Shown here one piece after another: positions 24,983 to 33,990 of a stretch of 39,746 bases of DNA. The notes under the pieces are model-generated. The model saw only the letters and a program-made list of their open reading frames with translations, was not told the DNA's origin and ran no database searches. The stretch is from an uncultured Eubacteriales bacterium (lineage in GTDB: Bacteria; Bacillota; Clostridia; Oscillospirales; Acutalibacteraceae): assembly GCA_900316385.1 (NCBI GenBank), contig ONCP01000015.1, positions 1 through 39,746 of the forward strand, given 5' to 3'. Position 1 is the first letter of the stretch, and every line of letters starts with the position of its first letter. The position numbers were made by a program, and so were the translations under genes.

Positions 24983-26791
24983 ATGTTTGAACAGGATAAA
25001 ATCAGGAATTTTTCAATCATAGCTCATATCGACCACGGCAAGAGCACGCTTGCCGACAGGATACTTGAGCTCACAAAGAGCGTCGCGGTACGCGATATGG
25101 AGAATCAGATCCTCGACGATATGGAGCTTGAAAGAGAAAGAGGCATCACTATCAAGGCGAGAGCGGTCACTACCGTTTACCATGCCGACGACGGTAATGA
25201 TTACCTTTTTAATCTTATTGACACTCCGGGTCACGTTGACTTCAACTACGAGGTAAGCCGTTCTTTAGCCGCCTGCGAGGGCGCTGTGCTGATCGTTGAC
25301 GCTTCTCAGGGTATTGAGGCTCAGACGCTCGCCAATACTTATCTTGCGGTTGACAGCGGACTTGAGATCGTTCCCGTAGTTAATAAAATCGACCTTCCCT
25401 CAGCTGACCCCGAAAGGGTCTGTAAGGAGATCGAGGACGTTATAGGCATTCCCGCCGATGACGCCCCGAGAATATCCGCCAAACAGGGTATCAATATTCA
25501 TGACGTTCTTGAAAAGATCGTCAGCGATATCCCTGCTCCGACAGGCGACGTTAACGCTCCGCTCAGAGGCTTGATTTTTGACAGCTACTATGACAGCTAC
25601 AAGGGCGTAATTATTTATGTTCGTCTCAAAGAGGGAAGAATCAAAATCGGCGACGAGTTCAAGCTTATGGCGACAGGCTCCAAATTCAATGTTGTCGAGT
25701 GCGGTCTTATGCACGCGACCTCTATGGAAAACACGGGTGAGCTCAGGGCAGGCGAGGTCGGTTATATCGCCGCCTCGATCAAGTCGCTTTCGGACGCTCA
25801 GGTAGGCGACACGATCACGCTTACTTCAAATCCCGCTCCCGAGCCGCTTCCGGGTTACAGAGAGGCTCAGTCGATGGTGTTCTGCGGTATTTATCCCGTT
25901 GACGGCGCGCGCTACGGCGACCTCAAGGACGCGCTCGAAAAGCTCAAGCTCAACGACGCTTCCCTTACCTTTGAGCCCGAAACCTCGGTAGCTCTCGGCT
26001 TTGGTTATCGCTGCGGATTTTTGGGGCTTCTTCATATGGAGATCATTCAGGAAAGACTTGAGCGCGAGTACAACCTTGACCTTATCACAACCGCTCCCAG
26101 CGTAATTTATAAAATACATAAAACAGACGGCACCGTCGAGAATATCGATAACCCGACTAATTATCCCGACCCCGCTCTTATTGCGGAGGCCGAGGAGCCT
26201 ATGACCGACGCTCATATTTATTCGCCTGCTGATTATGTCGGTAATATTATGGAGCTTTGTCAGGACAGGAGAGGCGTGTTCATCGGAATGGACTATATCG
26301 ACTCTGACCGTGTAGACATTCATTACAAACTGCCTCTCGCTGAAATCATTTATGATTTCTTCGATACGCTCAAATCACGCACAAGAGGCTACGCTTCGTT
26401 TGACTATGAACTCGCCGAGTACGTCAAGAGCGACCTCGTTAAGCTCGATATTATGCTTAACGGCGAGATAGTAGACGCGCTCAGCTTTATTATCCACAAG
26501 GACAAAGCGTATCCCAGAGCGCGAAAAATGGCTGAAAAACTAAAGGAAAAGATACCGCGTCAGCTTTTCGAGGTTCCGATTCAGGCTTGTATAGGCGGAA
26601 AGATCATCGCCCGCGAAACCGTCAAGGCTATGCGCAAGGACGTTTTGGCAAAGTGTTACGGCGGCGATATCAGCCGTAAGAAAAAGCTCCTCGAGAAGCA
26701 GAAGGAAGGTAAAAAGCGTATGCGTCAGCTCGGTACGGTAGAGGTACCGCAGGAGGCGTTTATGGCTGTGCTCAAGCTTGACACCGATTAA
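24983..26791 (+). CDS. lepA: elongation factor 4 (LepA) GTPase
   Basis: LepA is a translational GTPase related to EF-G. The 602-residue protein has the P-loop [16 protein letters not shown], switch [23 protein letters not shown] and [10 protein letters not shown] in order, then the LepA-specific C-terminal domain ending in [22 protein letters not shown] 24983 with AGGTGA 8 nt upstream is preferred to GTG 24971. Length is normal for LepA. Confidence 0.98.
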   Translation: MFEQDKIRNFSIIAHIDHGKSTLADRILELTKSVAVRDMENQILDDMELERERGITIKARAVTTVYHADDGNDYLFNLIDTPGHVDFNYEVSRSLAACEGAVLIVDASQGIEAQTLANTYLAVDSGLEIVPVVNKIDLPSADPERVCKEIEDVIGIPADDAPRISAKQGINIHDVLEKIVSDIPAPTGDVNAPLRGLIFDSYYDSYKGVIIYVRLKEGRIKIGDEFKLMATGSKFNVVECGLMHATSMENTGELRAGEVGYIAASIKSLSDAQVGDTITLTSNPAPEPLPGYREAQSMVFCGIYPVDGARYGDLKDALEKLKLNDASLTFEPETSVALGFGYRCGFLGLLHMEIIQERLEREYNLDLITTAPSVIYKIHKTDGTVENIDNPTNYPDPALIAEAEEPMTDAHIYSPADYVGNIMELCQDRRGVFIGMDYIDSDRVDIHYKLPLAEIIYDFFDTLKSRTRGYASFDYELAEYVKSDLVKLDIMLNGEIVDALSFIIHKDKAYPRARKMAEKLKEKIPRQLFEVPIQACIGGKIIARETVKAMRKDVLAKCYGGDISRKKKLLEKQKEGKKRMRQLGTVEVPQEAFMAVLKLDTD

Positions 26792-26871
26792 GAGCTATTG
26801 TTGAGAACGCTCATTTATCTGCGCGCCTTATAATGCGGTATTGCATTAATGATTTTATCTGACCGAAAGGT

Positions 26872-29241
26872 ATGGTGATCAGTGTGAAAAAACGAAATAG
26901 AATCCTCTGCCTGGTTTTGGCTATATTTATGCTCGCCTCGGTATTCGGCATACTTCTGAGCGTAAGATCGTCCGCTTACAGCACAGAGGGCGATTACGAG
27001 TACGCGGTCTACGGAAGCTCAGCCGAAGGCTGGTACGCGTCCGTGCATCTCTATAAGGGCAAGAGCGAGTATCCCATAATCCCCGAGACTTTGGGCGGTT
27101 ATACGGTAAAGAATATTGGAATGTCGTCGTTTGAGAACAAAACGAAAATCAAAAGCGTTTCAATGCCTGATACGGTAGTTACTATCAGCAGCGCTGCCTT
27201 CAAGGGGTGTTCAAATCTTGGCGAAATAAAATTTTCGGAAAACGTCAGCAACATTTCCGCGGATTCATTCGAGGGTACAAAATGGCTCAAGAATCAGCCC
27301 GACGGTATGATCTATGTCAACAGCATCCTCGCCTATAAGTACAAGGGAACATGCCCTGCCGAATTTACTGTCAGAGACGGTATAAAGGATATCAACCAGG
27401 GAGCGTTTTCAAAAAGCTCAACGCTCGAGACGTTGCATCTGCCCGAAAGCGTAGAGGATATAACCGCGGCGTTCAGCGGATGCGCTTCGCTTAAGAATAT
27501 CAATCTTCCCACAAGGATAAAGGGCATCGGAATGCAAGCCTTTTACGGTTGCTCGGCTCTTGAGGAGATCGTTATTCCTTCGACAGTTACTTATTTTTCA
27601 GACAGCTCATTCAGGAACTGCACATCCCTGAGAAAAATCAACTTTCCCGCAGGGCTTAAGAAAATCTCATACGGCGCTTTTCAGGGCTGTTCGTCGCTCG
27701 AGAGCGTAGACCTTCCTGACGGGCTCAGGACTATTGAAAACAGCGCCTTTGCGGATTGTATCTTACTGGATGGCTTTAGACTTCCCGACAGCGTCGGCAC
27801 TCTGGGCGCAAGCTCATTCAACAATACCAAGTGGTACAACGACCTTCCCGACGGCATTGTGTATCTCGGCAAATTCGCCTGCTCCTACAAGGGCGAAATT
27901 CCCGAAAACGTTACCTTTAAGGAAGGCACCGAGGTGATTTGCGACAACTTCTTCTATAATAATAAAACAGCCAAAAAGGTAGTGCTTCCTCAAGGCCTTA
28001 AGGAAATCGGCGCAGCGGCGTTTAGAGAGAGCGCCGTTGAGGAGGTCAACCTGCCTGACGGGCTTACAGATCTGGGCAGCTACTGCTTCTTCGGCGCGAG
28101 TGTAAAGTCTTTGATCATCCCGGGAAGCATTAAAAATCTGGAACGCGATGTCGTAACACAATGCGGCAATCTCGAGTATGTAGAGATACTTGACGGTATT
28201 GAGGAAATAGGATATAACATCTTTGCCTCTTGCGCAAATCTGAAGGAGGTCGTTATCGGCGAGGGATTAAAAGCTATACCCGACCAGGCCTTTTACAGAT
28301 GCACAGGACTTAAAACGATAACACTGCCGTCTACGCTCGAGAGAATACATACCTACGCGTTCCCTCAGTCCACCCTGGAGACGATCAAAGGATACAGCGG
28401 CACATACGCCGAGAGCTACGCTGAGGAAAAAAATATCCCATTTGTAAGTCTTGGGCAGGCTCCCGCAAGCGAGCCTGTTACCGAGCCCGCAACCGAGACT
28501 CCCTCAACGGAAGCTCCTACAACCGCTCCTGTTACGGACGAGCTCACAACAGAAGCTCCGACAACGGCAGAGCCTACAACAGAAGCTCCGACGACAGCTG
28601 AGCCTACAACAGAAGCTCCGACAACAGCAGAGCCTACAACAGTAGCTCCGACAACGGCAGAGCCTACAACAGCGGCTCCCACAACGGCAGAGCCTACAAC
28701 AGAAGCTCCGACGACACAGCCGACAACAACTCAGCCCGCGACAAAGAAGCCGAGCCTGACCTACACGAAGAAATCTATCGCCGCGGCAGGCAAATTCACG
28801 CTTTCCGTTAAGAATAAGGGTACAGCCAAATTGACTTACTCCACCTCGAACAAGAAGGTCGCGACCGTCACCTCGAAAGGCGTTGTAACAGGCTTACAGC
28901 GCGGCGCCGTGACGATCACCGTCAAGGTCGGAACTACAAAGCTGACCTGCAAGGTCGTAGTCACGAATAACCCCGTCGCGAAGATCAGCGGAAAATCCGT
29001 CTCATCCTCAAAGATCTACAAAATAAAGAAGGGCAATACGCTGACCGTCAAGCTTTACAGGCGCGTTGCTGCGATAAAGAACGTTGTCACGACCTCAAAC
29101 AAAAAGGTCGCGAAGATCACCTCCAAGGCTAACGCCGACAAGGTAACGGTCAAGGGTATAAAGATCGGAAAAGCGACGATCAAAATCAAGATTAACGGCG
29201 TAAGAACATTTACCGTTAAAGTAAAGGTCGTAAAAAAATAA
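26872..29241 (+). CDS. secreted BspA-type leucine-rich-repeat protein with Thr/Pro linker and Ig-like tail
   Basis: A 789-residue protein. Residues 1-37 carry a signal peptide (ILCLVLAIFMLASVFGILLS). Residues about 60-520 are LRR_5 repeats of about 23 residues with motifs such as FxGCSxLExIxIPSTV and FRNCTSLRKINFPAGL. Residues about 530-625 are Thr/Pro/Glu-rich, built from TTEAPTTAEP units. The end (about 628-789) is two Ig-like BIG2-type domains (LTYSTSNKKVATVTSKGVVTG). This layout fits an extracellular adhesin or binding protein of gut Clostridia. No LPxTG or dockerin was seen. GTG at 26884 is an alternative start; the ribosome-site spacing does not decide. A TATAAT at 26829-26834 is a possible -10 but has no good -35. 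Confidence 0.9.
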   Translation: MVISVKKRNRILCLVLAIFMLASVFGILLSVRSSAYSTEGDYEYAVYGSSAEGWYASVHLYKGKSEYPIIPETLGGYTVKNIGMSSFENKTKIKSVSMPDTVVTISSAAFKGCSNLGEIKFSENVSNISADSFEGTKWLKNQPDGMIYVNSILAYKYKGTCPAEFTVRDGIKDINQGAFSKSSTLETLHLPESVEDITAAFSGCASLKNINLPTRIKGIGMQAFYGCSALEEIVIPSTVTYFSDSSFRNCTSLRKINFPAGLKKISYGAFQGCSSLESVDLPDGLRTIENSAFADCILLDGFRLPDSVGTLGASSFNNTKWYNDLPDGIVYLGKFACSYKGEIPENVTFKEGTEVICDNFFYNNKTAKKVVLPQGLKEIGAAAFRESAVEEVNLPDGLTDLGSYCFFGASVKSLIIPGSIKNLERDVVTQCGNLEYVEILDGIEEIGYNIFASCANLKEVVIGEGLKAIPDQAFYRCTGLKTITLPSTLERIHTYAFPQSTLETIKGYSGTYAESYAEEKNIPFVSLGQAPASEPVTEPATETPSTEAPTTAPVTDELTTEAPTTAEPTTEAPTTAEPTTEAPTTAEPTTVAPTTAEPTTAAPTTAEPTTEAPTTQPTTTQPATKKPSLTYTKKSIAAAGKFTLSVKNKGTAKLTYSTSNKKVATVTSKGVVTGLQRGAVTITVKVGTTKLTCKVVVTNNPVAKISGKSVSSSKIYKIKKGNTLTVKLYRRVAAIKNVVTTSNKKVAKITSKANADKVTVKGIKIGKATIKIKINGVRTFTVKVKVVKK
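28531..28710 (+). repeat. in-frame 30-bp tandem repeats (TTEAPTTAEP linker)
   Basis: About six units of period 30: one degenerate (28531-28560) and five near-identical (28561-28710), each based on ACAACGGCAGAGCCTACAAC plus AGAAGCTCCG. Variants are mostly third-position changes plus GAA to GTA/GCG. This could expand or contract by slippage. Confidence 0.92.
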
Positions 29242-29254
29242 TATTACAAATAGT

Positions 29255-29282
29255 CAAGGCTGACGCGATCGCGTCAGCCTTG
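29255..29282. terminator. palindromic hairpin after the LRR gene, probable terminator
   Basis: A 13-bp perfect stem (29255-29267 with 29270-29282, arm CAAGGCTGACGCG) with a 2-nt centre, between convergent genes. T-tracts are weak on both sides. Confidence 0.6.
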
Positions 29283-29302
29283 TCAGGTTTAATTATCTCA
29301 AA

Positions 29303-29809
29303 TCAAAACATCATTCTTACAGTCAGAACCGCCATAACGGCGGCTGTAAAATCCGCCGAAAGCGCAGAAACCAGCGTGTGGCGGATTTTCTTTATGTTAA
29401 CGCTTCCGAAATAAACCGTGATCGCGTAAAATGTGGTTTCCGTCGAGCCGGCCAAAACCGACGCGACGCGTCCCGCGAAGCTGTCGGGACCGTAATCGCG
29501 GTATATCCCTGTCAAAAGCGCTGTTGAACCTCCGCCCGAAATTGGTCTGAGCAGAACCATTGGTACTATTTCCTTCGGGAATCCCAGTTTTTCTGCAAGC
29601 GGTTGAACCGCTGTGCATAATGCGTCAGTCACTCCGCTTGCCTTAAGCATATTAACGGCGACAATAAGTCCTACCAGCGTCGGCGCAATTTTAAGTAAGG
29701 TAAAAATTCCTTCTTTTGCTCCGTCGGCGAACGCGTCGAATAACGGAACCTTTTTTATAAATCCGAACGCGATGACTACCGCGATGAATACAGGCATGAA
29801 CAGATCCAT
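29303..29809 (-). CDS. spmB: spore maturation protein B
   Basis: SpmB is a polytopic membrane protein needed for spore core dehydration in Bacillus and Clostridium. The 168-residue protein has the family sequence VPLFDAFADGAKEGIFTLLKIAPTLVGLIVAV, APPROX-conserved RPISGGGSTALL and STETTFYAITVYFGSV, given by key segments. It starts 4 nt after spmA and forms an operon with it. Confidence 0.95.
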   Translation of the reverse strand: MDLFMPVFIAVVIAFGFIKKVPLFDAFADGAKEGIFTLLKIAPTLVGLIVAVNMLKASGVTDALCTAVQPLAEKLGFPKEIVPMVLLRPISGGGSTALLTGIYRDYGPDSFAGRVASVLAGSTETTFYAITVYFGSVNIKKIRHTLVSALSADFTAAVMAVLTVRMMF

Positions 29810-29813
29810 CTTT

Positions 29814-30389
29814 TCACCCTTTTCGCATCAAAGCTTTAGCCAGCGTCAGTCCTACAAACAACGCGGCCGCCGAGCTTATCCATACGCACGGCAGGATATC
29901 AAAGGGCGTTTCGCTTCCGTAGCTTTGACGCAGCGTTCCTACCATAGTCGGCATAAGCTGTATCGACGCTGTGTTCATCACTACAAATATAATCATATCT
30001 TCGCTTGCGGTTCCGCTGTTGCCCGACAGTCTGTGAAGCTCGTTCATAGCCCTGATACCGAAAGGCGTAGCGGCGTTTCCGAGTCCGAGCAGATTCGCGC
30101 TCACGTTCATACTTATCGCGCTGAGTGCTTTTTCGTCGTTACCTGCTTTTCTGAATAATTTTCGAAGAAAAGGGGAGAGCGCTCTTCCGATTATCCTCGT
30201 AAAGCCGCCTTTTGACGCTATTTCCATAACGCCCGACCATAAAAGCATCATTCCTGCCATCGTTGTCAGCAGCCTTACACTTTCTTCGGCGCCCTTAATG
30301 ATCCCGTCAGCCACAGCCGAACCGTTTCCGAAAGCGATCCCGACTATGACCGACAGCAAAATAATTCCGCCGAAAATGTAATTCAACAT
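29814..30389 (-). CDS. spmA: spore maturation protein A
   Basis: The partner of SpmB. The 191-residue membrane protein carries the SpmA motifs GAEESVRLLTTMAGMMLLWSG, SANLLGLGNAATPFGIRAM and VVMNTASIQLMPT. ATG at 30389 was chosen with AGGTGA just upstream; an in-frame TTG lies one codon earlier. Divergent from the AbrB-type regulator. Confidence 0.95.
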   Translation of the reverse strand: MLNYIFGGIILLSVIVGIAFGNGSAVADGIIKGAEESVRLLTTMAGMMLLWSGVMEIASKGGFTRIIGRALSPFLRKLFRKAGNDEKALSAISMNVSANLLGLGNAATPFGIRAMNELHRLSGNSGTASEDMIIFVVMNTASIQLMPTMVGTLRQSYGSETPFDILPCVWISSAAALFVGLTLAKALMRKG

Positions 30390-30431
30390 CAAATCACCTG
30401 TGTGAAAAATATTGTCGTTAATTGTAATTTC

Positions 30432-30460
30432 TTGACTTATTTACCGTAAATTGGTAGAAT
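30432..30460 (+). promoter_or_regulatory. sigma-A promoter of the AbrB-type gene
   Basis: TTGACT (30432-30437), a 17-bp spacer and TAGAAT (30455-30460). The spacer holds TACC-N7-GGTA, a possible operator. Confidence 0.8.
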
Positions 30461-30482
30461 ATTGTCGAAAGGAATGATTTTC

Positions 30483-30719
30483 TTGATTTACAAAAGCTAC
30501 AAGGTACTGGATATTGCGGGCAGATTAGTCATCCCAAAGGATTTTCGCAGAGCGCTCGGTCTTGAGATCGGCGATTCCGTTCTGCTTGAAATCGATGACG
30601 GTAAAATAATTGTCACAAAAGCCGAGCAAAGCTGTGTTTTTTGCGGCAAAACCTCGGGTCTCAAATCGTATATGGGAAAGACCGTTTGTGAGGATTGCAT
30701 AAAAAAGATTTCAGGCTGA
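30483..30719 (+). CDS. AbrB/MazE-type DNA-binding protein fused to a zinc ribbon
   Basis: A 78-residue protein. Residues 5-45 form a SpoVT-AbrB swapped-hairpin domain (YKVLDIAGRLVIPKDFRRAL then GLEIGDSVLLEIDDGKIIV). Residues 51-72 form a treble-clef/zinc-ribbon unit with CVFC and CEDC. TTG 30483 is the likely start because AAAGGA lies 9 nt upstream and it gives the normal AbrB N-terminus; ATG 30474 has no room for a ribosome site. AbrB proteins are transition-state and sporulation regulators, and the divergent neighbour is spmA. Confidence 0.88.
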   Translation: MIYKSYKVLDIAGRLVIPKDFRRALGLEIGDSVLLEIDDGKIIVTKAEQSCVFCGKTSGLKSYMGKTVCEDCIKKISG

Positions 30720-30727
30720 AAAGGGTC

Positions 30728-30759
30728 TTGACAAACTCATTTAAATGAGCGATTATATT
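30728..30759 (+). promoter_or_regulatory. promoter with perfect 14-bp palindrome in an unusually long spacer
   Basis: TTGACA (30728-30733), then the palindrome CTCATTTAAATGAG (30736-30749), then TATATT (30754-30759; spacer 20) or TTATAT (30753-30758; spacer 19). A dyad inside a 19-20-bp spacer is the arrangement of MerR-family promoters. The regulator is not in the window. Confidence 0.55.
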
Positions 30760-30790
30760 ATTGTATTATAAAATCAAAGGAGTGTCTGCT

Positions 30791-31279
30791 GTGCCACGAA
30801 TTGATAAGGAAAACTATTATCTCGATATAGCCGAGACAGTGCTCGAGCGCGGAACCTGTATCCGCCGCAACTATGGCGCGATCATTGTCAAAAACGACCA
30901 GATCGTATCCACGGGCTACGTCGGAGCTCCCAGAGGCAGAAAGAACTGCTCCGATCTCGGAACCTGTATAAGAGAGAAGATGAACGTTCAGCGCGGCACT
31001 CGCTATGAGCTTTGCCGAAGCGTACACGCCGAGGCTAACGCTATCATCCACGCGCCGAGAGATCAAATGATCGGCTCAACGCTTTACCTTGTCGGCAAGG
31101 AATACGGCACCGATAAATATGTTGAGGACGCTAATTCCTGCGCTATGTGTAAGCGTATGATAATAAACGCGGGCATCCAGCGCGTAGTTATCCGAAATAC
31201 CAAGGATAAGTTCACCGCAATCTATGTTGAGGACTGGGTTGTTGATGATGATTCGATCTACGGTAAAGAGGGCTATTAA
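30791..31279 (+). CDS. dCMP deaminase family zinc enzyme
   Basis: A 162-residue cytidine/deoxycytidylate deaminase-fold protein. Zinc and catalytic residues are HAEANAI (His79, Glu81) and SCAMCKRM (Cys117, Cys120). GAIIVKNDQIVSTGYVGAPRG and the insert with NCSDLGTCIREK match the dCMP deaminase group (ComEB-like), which makes dUMP, the ThyX substrate. The start is GTG 30791 with AAAGGAG 7 nt upstream. Followed after 11 nt by the phosphopantetheinyl transferase. Confidence 0.93.
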   Translation: MPRIDKENYYLDIAETVLERGTCIRRNYGAIIVKNDQIVSTGYVGAPRGRKNCSDLGTCIREKMNVQRGTRYELCRSVHAEANAIIHAPRDQMIGSTLYLVGKEYGTDKYVEDANSCAMCKRMIINAGIQRVVIRNTKDKFTAIYVEDWVVDDDSIYGKEGY

Positions 31280-31290
31280 CAAGCCGATTT

Positions 31291-31881
31291 ATGGTTAAGG
31301 TATATATTCAAAGCATCAATAATATTTCTATTAACGAATTAAAGCTTAATCAATTTCCAAAGTACCGCCGTGAAAAGCTTGCGAGAATCAAGGACGGAAG
31401 GTCAAAACTCCATTCCTATACGGCGGGACTGTTATTGTCTGAGCATATTTCCAATAAAGAAATTAAACTTAATGAATACGGCAAACCGTATTGCGACGGT
31501 GTATATTTCAATCTCTCGCACAGCGGTGATTACGTTATTCTCGCCATAAGCGACGATACTGAGGTCGGCTGTGATATTGAATATATGAAGCAAGCCGATT
31601 ATATGCGCCTCGGCAAGGTGATTTATACCGAAAACGAGCTCGCCGCTCTTACTTCGTCGGAGGATATGAGGCTGAAATTCTACGAATTCTGGACAAAAAA
31701 GGAAGCCTTTATGAAGTGTATCGGCGAGGGATTCCATTTTCCCGTTAAGTCGCTCGATATCACGCTCAGTCCCGAATATGTCTTTTATAACGGAGAAAAG
31801 CTTTACTTTGTAGATTATATGCTTGATGATTACAGAATTATGATATGTTCATCCGATAAGGATGTTAATTTTATTAGATAA
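31291..31881 (+). CDS. 4'-phosphopantetheinyl transferase (Sfp-type)
   Basis: Transfers phosphopantetheine from CoA to a carrier-protein Ser. The 196-residue protein has GKPYCDGVYFNLSHSGDYV, GCDIEYM (Mg-binding Asp and Glu) and FYEFWTKKEAFMKCIGEG (family motif W.KKEA..K). It is slightly short for Sfp but complete. No NRPS or PKS gene is in the window, so its target could be a fatty-acid carrier or a distant cluster. It overlaps no gene; the DHHW gene starts 16 nt downstream. Confidence 0.93.
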   Translation: MVKVYIQSINNISINELKLNQFPKYRREKLARIKDGRSKLHSYTAGLLLSEHISNKEIKLNEYGKPYCDGVYFNLSHSGDYVILAISDDTEVGCDIEYMKQADYMRLGKVIYTENELAALTSSEDMRLKFYEFWTKKEAFMKCIGEGFHFPVKSLDITLSPEYVFYNGEKLYFVDYMLDDYRIMICSSDKDVNFIR

Positions 31882-31897
31882 GAGAGGGGTCTTTACG

Positions 31898-33112
31898 TTG
31901 GCTGACGAAAGACGAAGAGTAAGCTCGCGCAGAGCTGAATACGAAAGACGGCATAAGCAGAAGATGCGTCGTCTCAGAAACAGAACTATTATTATCGTAG
32001 CAGTATTGCTTGTGGTTGTTTTATTTTTCTGGCTTGTAGTTTCCGCGTTCAAGGGTTGTACAAGCGGTTGTTCAAAGGATAAGCCTCAGATTTCAACCGC
32101 TCCCGTGGCGGCCACTCAGCCATCTACCGAGAATAAGAAGAAAACAGCTACCGCCGATGAGTTCCCGACATCAAAAAGCCTGACATTTGACGCGCCGAAT
32201 ATTGAGGACGACGGCTCCGACGGAGTTATGGACGGTTCGCTCTACGTGTGGAACAAATCCGCGTTTGAGCTTTTCTACGGAAACGATGAATTAGCGGCTA
32301 CATACGCCGATCTGATGAACACCGCCGCGAATAAGCTGGGAAGCGACATAAAGCTATATTCGATGATCGTTCCGAATCATACTGAAATGGGATTGCCCGC
32401 GCGTTTGAAGAACACCGAAAACGGCGCCAATACGCTTTCTCAGGCGGACTACATCAGAAGCGCCTATAACGGTATGAATTCTTCCGTACAGCCCGTAAAC
32501 GTCTACAATGCGCTTTCAAGTCATTGCAACGAGTATATTTATTTCCATTCCGATCACCACTGGACAGGTCTCGGCGCGTATTATTCCTACGCCGCGTTTA
32601 TGGAACAGATCGGAAAAACTCCGCTTGACCTCGAGACTTGCGAGGGAGACGTTATCGACGGCTTTACAGGCTCATTCCTGAAGCTTGTTACCAGTGGGGT
32701 AAGCGAGGATTCCGTCGAATACTGGAAATTCCCGTATGACGCACCGATGACCATAACAAGCTCCTCGGGCGAAAAAGCGAATTATGACAGTCCCTATTGC
32801 AGCTATGCCGAGGGCGGCGATTATACGTATTCGGTATTCATCTACGGAGATAATCCGCTTACCGTAATTAAAAGCTCCTCGGATAACGCCGACGATGAAA
32901 AGATCCTTGTTGTTCACGAGAGCTACGGTAACGCGCTTATCCCGTATCTCACAAACAACTTCAGCGAGGTCTACGCCGTAGATTTCCGCGACTGGACAGG
33001 AAGTATCAAGGACTTCTGCGAAGAGAACGATATCACAAACGTCCTTTTCCTCAACGGAGTAATGAGCTCCGCTACGACCGTTCAGGTCGATTCGATGAAG
33101 GGGATATTATAA
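31898..33112 (+). CDS. DHHW-family membrane-anchored protein (AlgX/acyl-esterase-like)
   Basis: A 404-residue protein with a strongly basic N-terminus, one membrane segment (about residues 29-51, IIIVAVLLVVVLFFWLVVSAF), then a Cys-containing GCTSGC and a low-complexity linker, and an extracytoplasmic domain with the DHHW motif at residues 219-222 in HSDHHWTGLGAYYSYAAFM. The later VVHESYGNALIPYL fits the SGNH/AlgX-like active-site Ser-His arrangement. Such proteins are proposed to modify cell-wall polysaccharides. TTG 31898 was chosen because GAGAGGGG lies 8 nt upstream. Confidence 0.87.
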   Translation: MADERRRVSSRRAEYERRHKQKMRRLRNRTIIIVAVLLVVVLFFWLVVSAFKGCTSGCSKDKPQISTAPVAATQPSTENKKKTATADEFPTSKSLTFDAPNIEDDGSDGVMDGSLYVWNKSAFELFYGNDELAATYADLMNTAANKLGSDIKLYSMIVPNHTEMGLPARLKNTENGANTLSQADYIRSAYNGMNSSVQPVNVYNALSSHCNEYIYFHSDHHWTGLGAYYSYAAFMEQIGKTPLDLETCEGDVIDGFTGSFLKLVTSGVSEDSVEYWKFPYDAPMTITSSSGEKANYDSPYCSYAEGGDYTYSVFIYGDNPLTVIKSSSDNADDEKILVVHESYGNALIPYLTNNFSEVYAVDFRDWTGSIKDFCEENDITNVLFLNGVMSSATTVQVDSMKGIL

Positions 33113-33120
33113 AGAAATAG

Positions 33121-33145
33121 AGCCCGCGTTTCGCGGGCTTTACTT
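33121..33145. terminator. intrinsic terminator between DHHW gene and bioY
   Basis: An 8-bp stem (33121-33128 with 33132-33139, arm AGCCCGCG) with TTT loop. The + strand tail is TTACTT and the minus tail CTATTTCTTT, so it can serve both convergent genes. Confidence 0.78.
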
Positions 33146-33737
33146 ATTGCAGTTTACTCAAAGGCTTTTTCAGCGAAAGCGCGACCAACGCGGCGAGAAT
33201 GCACTTGAAAACATCTGTCGGCAAAAATGCCAGCGCTCCTGAAATGATCGCTGTCGGAAGATCCATTCCCGTTACTATTCTCAGCCCGATTATCCCGGGA
33301 ATGTCAATGATCGTTATTCCGAGTACTATCGAAATTAAGATATAGAGAATGGTAACAAAGATTTTGCTTTTGCTCTTTATTTTTTTCTCAAAAGCTGTTC
33401 TTATCAGTGATATTATGAACGGCGCGAGCATAAAACCTATAATGTAACCTCCTGTGGGGGAAAAGAGGTTTTGGTACAAGGTTTTGAAGCCCGAGAACAC
33501 GGGCAGCCCCGCCGCTCCCAGCAGTAAATATATCAATGACGAGAGCGCAGACTCCTTCGGACTTAACAGCAGACCTGCCAGTATTATAGCGAAGGTTTGC
33601 AGTGTGAAAGGAACTCCTGCGGAAAGCGGGTTCGGTATCGTTATCCATGAGCAGACGCACATCAAAGCCGAGAAAACGGAGATCAGCGTCATTCTTTTCG
33701 GTGTAAAAAATCTGATTTCGTTGTTCAAAGTATTCAT
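33144..33737 (-). CDS. bioY: BioY biotin transporter (S component)
   Basis: A 197-residue polytopic protein with the BioY signature [20 protein letters not shown], then LGAAGLPVF and [15 protein letters not shown], and a C-terminal [17 protein letters not shown]. It imports biotin alone or with an ECF module, which is not encoded here. It can supply the biotin carrier of the 16.8-20 kb operon. Its promoter (33758-33786) is a perfect consensus. No BirA operator pattern was recognised. Confidence 0.95.
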   Translation of the reverse strand: MNTLNNEIRFFTPKRMTLISVFSALMCVCSWITIPNPLSAGVPFTLQTFAIILAGLLLSPKESALSSLIYLLLGAAGLPVFSGFKTLYQNLFSPTGGYIIGFMLAPFIISLIRTAFEKKIKSKSKIFVTILYILISIVLGITIIDIPGIIGLRIVTGMDLPTAIISGALAFLPTDVFKCILAALVALSLKKPLSKLQ

Positions 33738-33757
33738 CTCCTAAAATTACCTCAATT

Positions 33758-33786
33758 ATTATACAAAAAATGTGTCTAAATGTCAA
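33758..33786 (-). promoter_or_regulatory. consensus sigma-A promoter of bioY
   Basis: Minus strand TTGACA (33786-33781), a 17-bp spacer and TATAAT (33763-33758), perfect to consensus and about 20 bp before the bioY ATG region. Confidence 0.9.
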
Positions 33787-33864
33787 CCTGTGTATTTAAT
33801 TATGTTTACAATAAAATATATTTAAAAAATTACAAAATTTTCATAAAATATTTTAATAAAAGTA

Positions 33865-33893
33865 TTGACAAATGCGAAAAACTATTATATAAT
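33865..33893 (+). promoter_or_regulatory. consensus sigma-A promoter of the minimal-ORF RNA
   Basis: TTGACA (33865-33870), a 17-bp spacer and TATAAT (33888-33893), a perfect match that predicts strong transcription from about 33900. The only open frames downstream before the terminator are tiny. Confidence 0.93.
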
Positions 33894-33927
33894 ATACACA
33901 ACAAAAAGAGAAACGGAGGTTTTAAAG

Positions 33928-33990
33928 ATGTTACGAAGACCATTCAAGATTTCGATTAAAGACCTCAAGCGGAGTTTACCGCCTAACTGA
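33928..33990 (+). CDS. 20-residue leader peptide at the start of the minimal-ORF RNA
   Basis: CGGAGG (33914-33919) lies 8 nt before ATG 33928. The product is 20 residues, starts MLRRPFKIS, has seven Lys/Arg and ends with Leu-Pro-Pro-Asn before TGA (33988-33990). Pro-Pro next to a stop is a known stalling-prone context. The last codons lie inside alternative GC helices, which suggests a regulatory leader peptide rather than a functional protein. Confidence 0.6.
   Translation: MLRRPFKISIKDLKRSLPPN

Noticed and set aside
28416..28682. Minus-strand frame encoding Val/Gly/Ala repeats (AVVGASVVGS)
   Set aside because: It is the antisense reading of the in-frame Thr/Pro repeats; no ribosome site or promoter.
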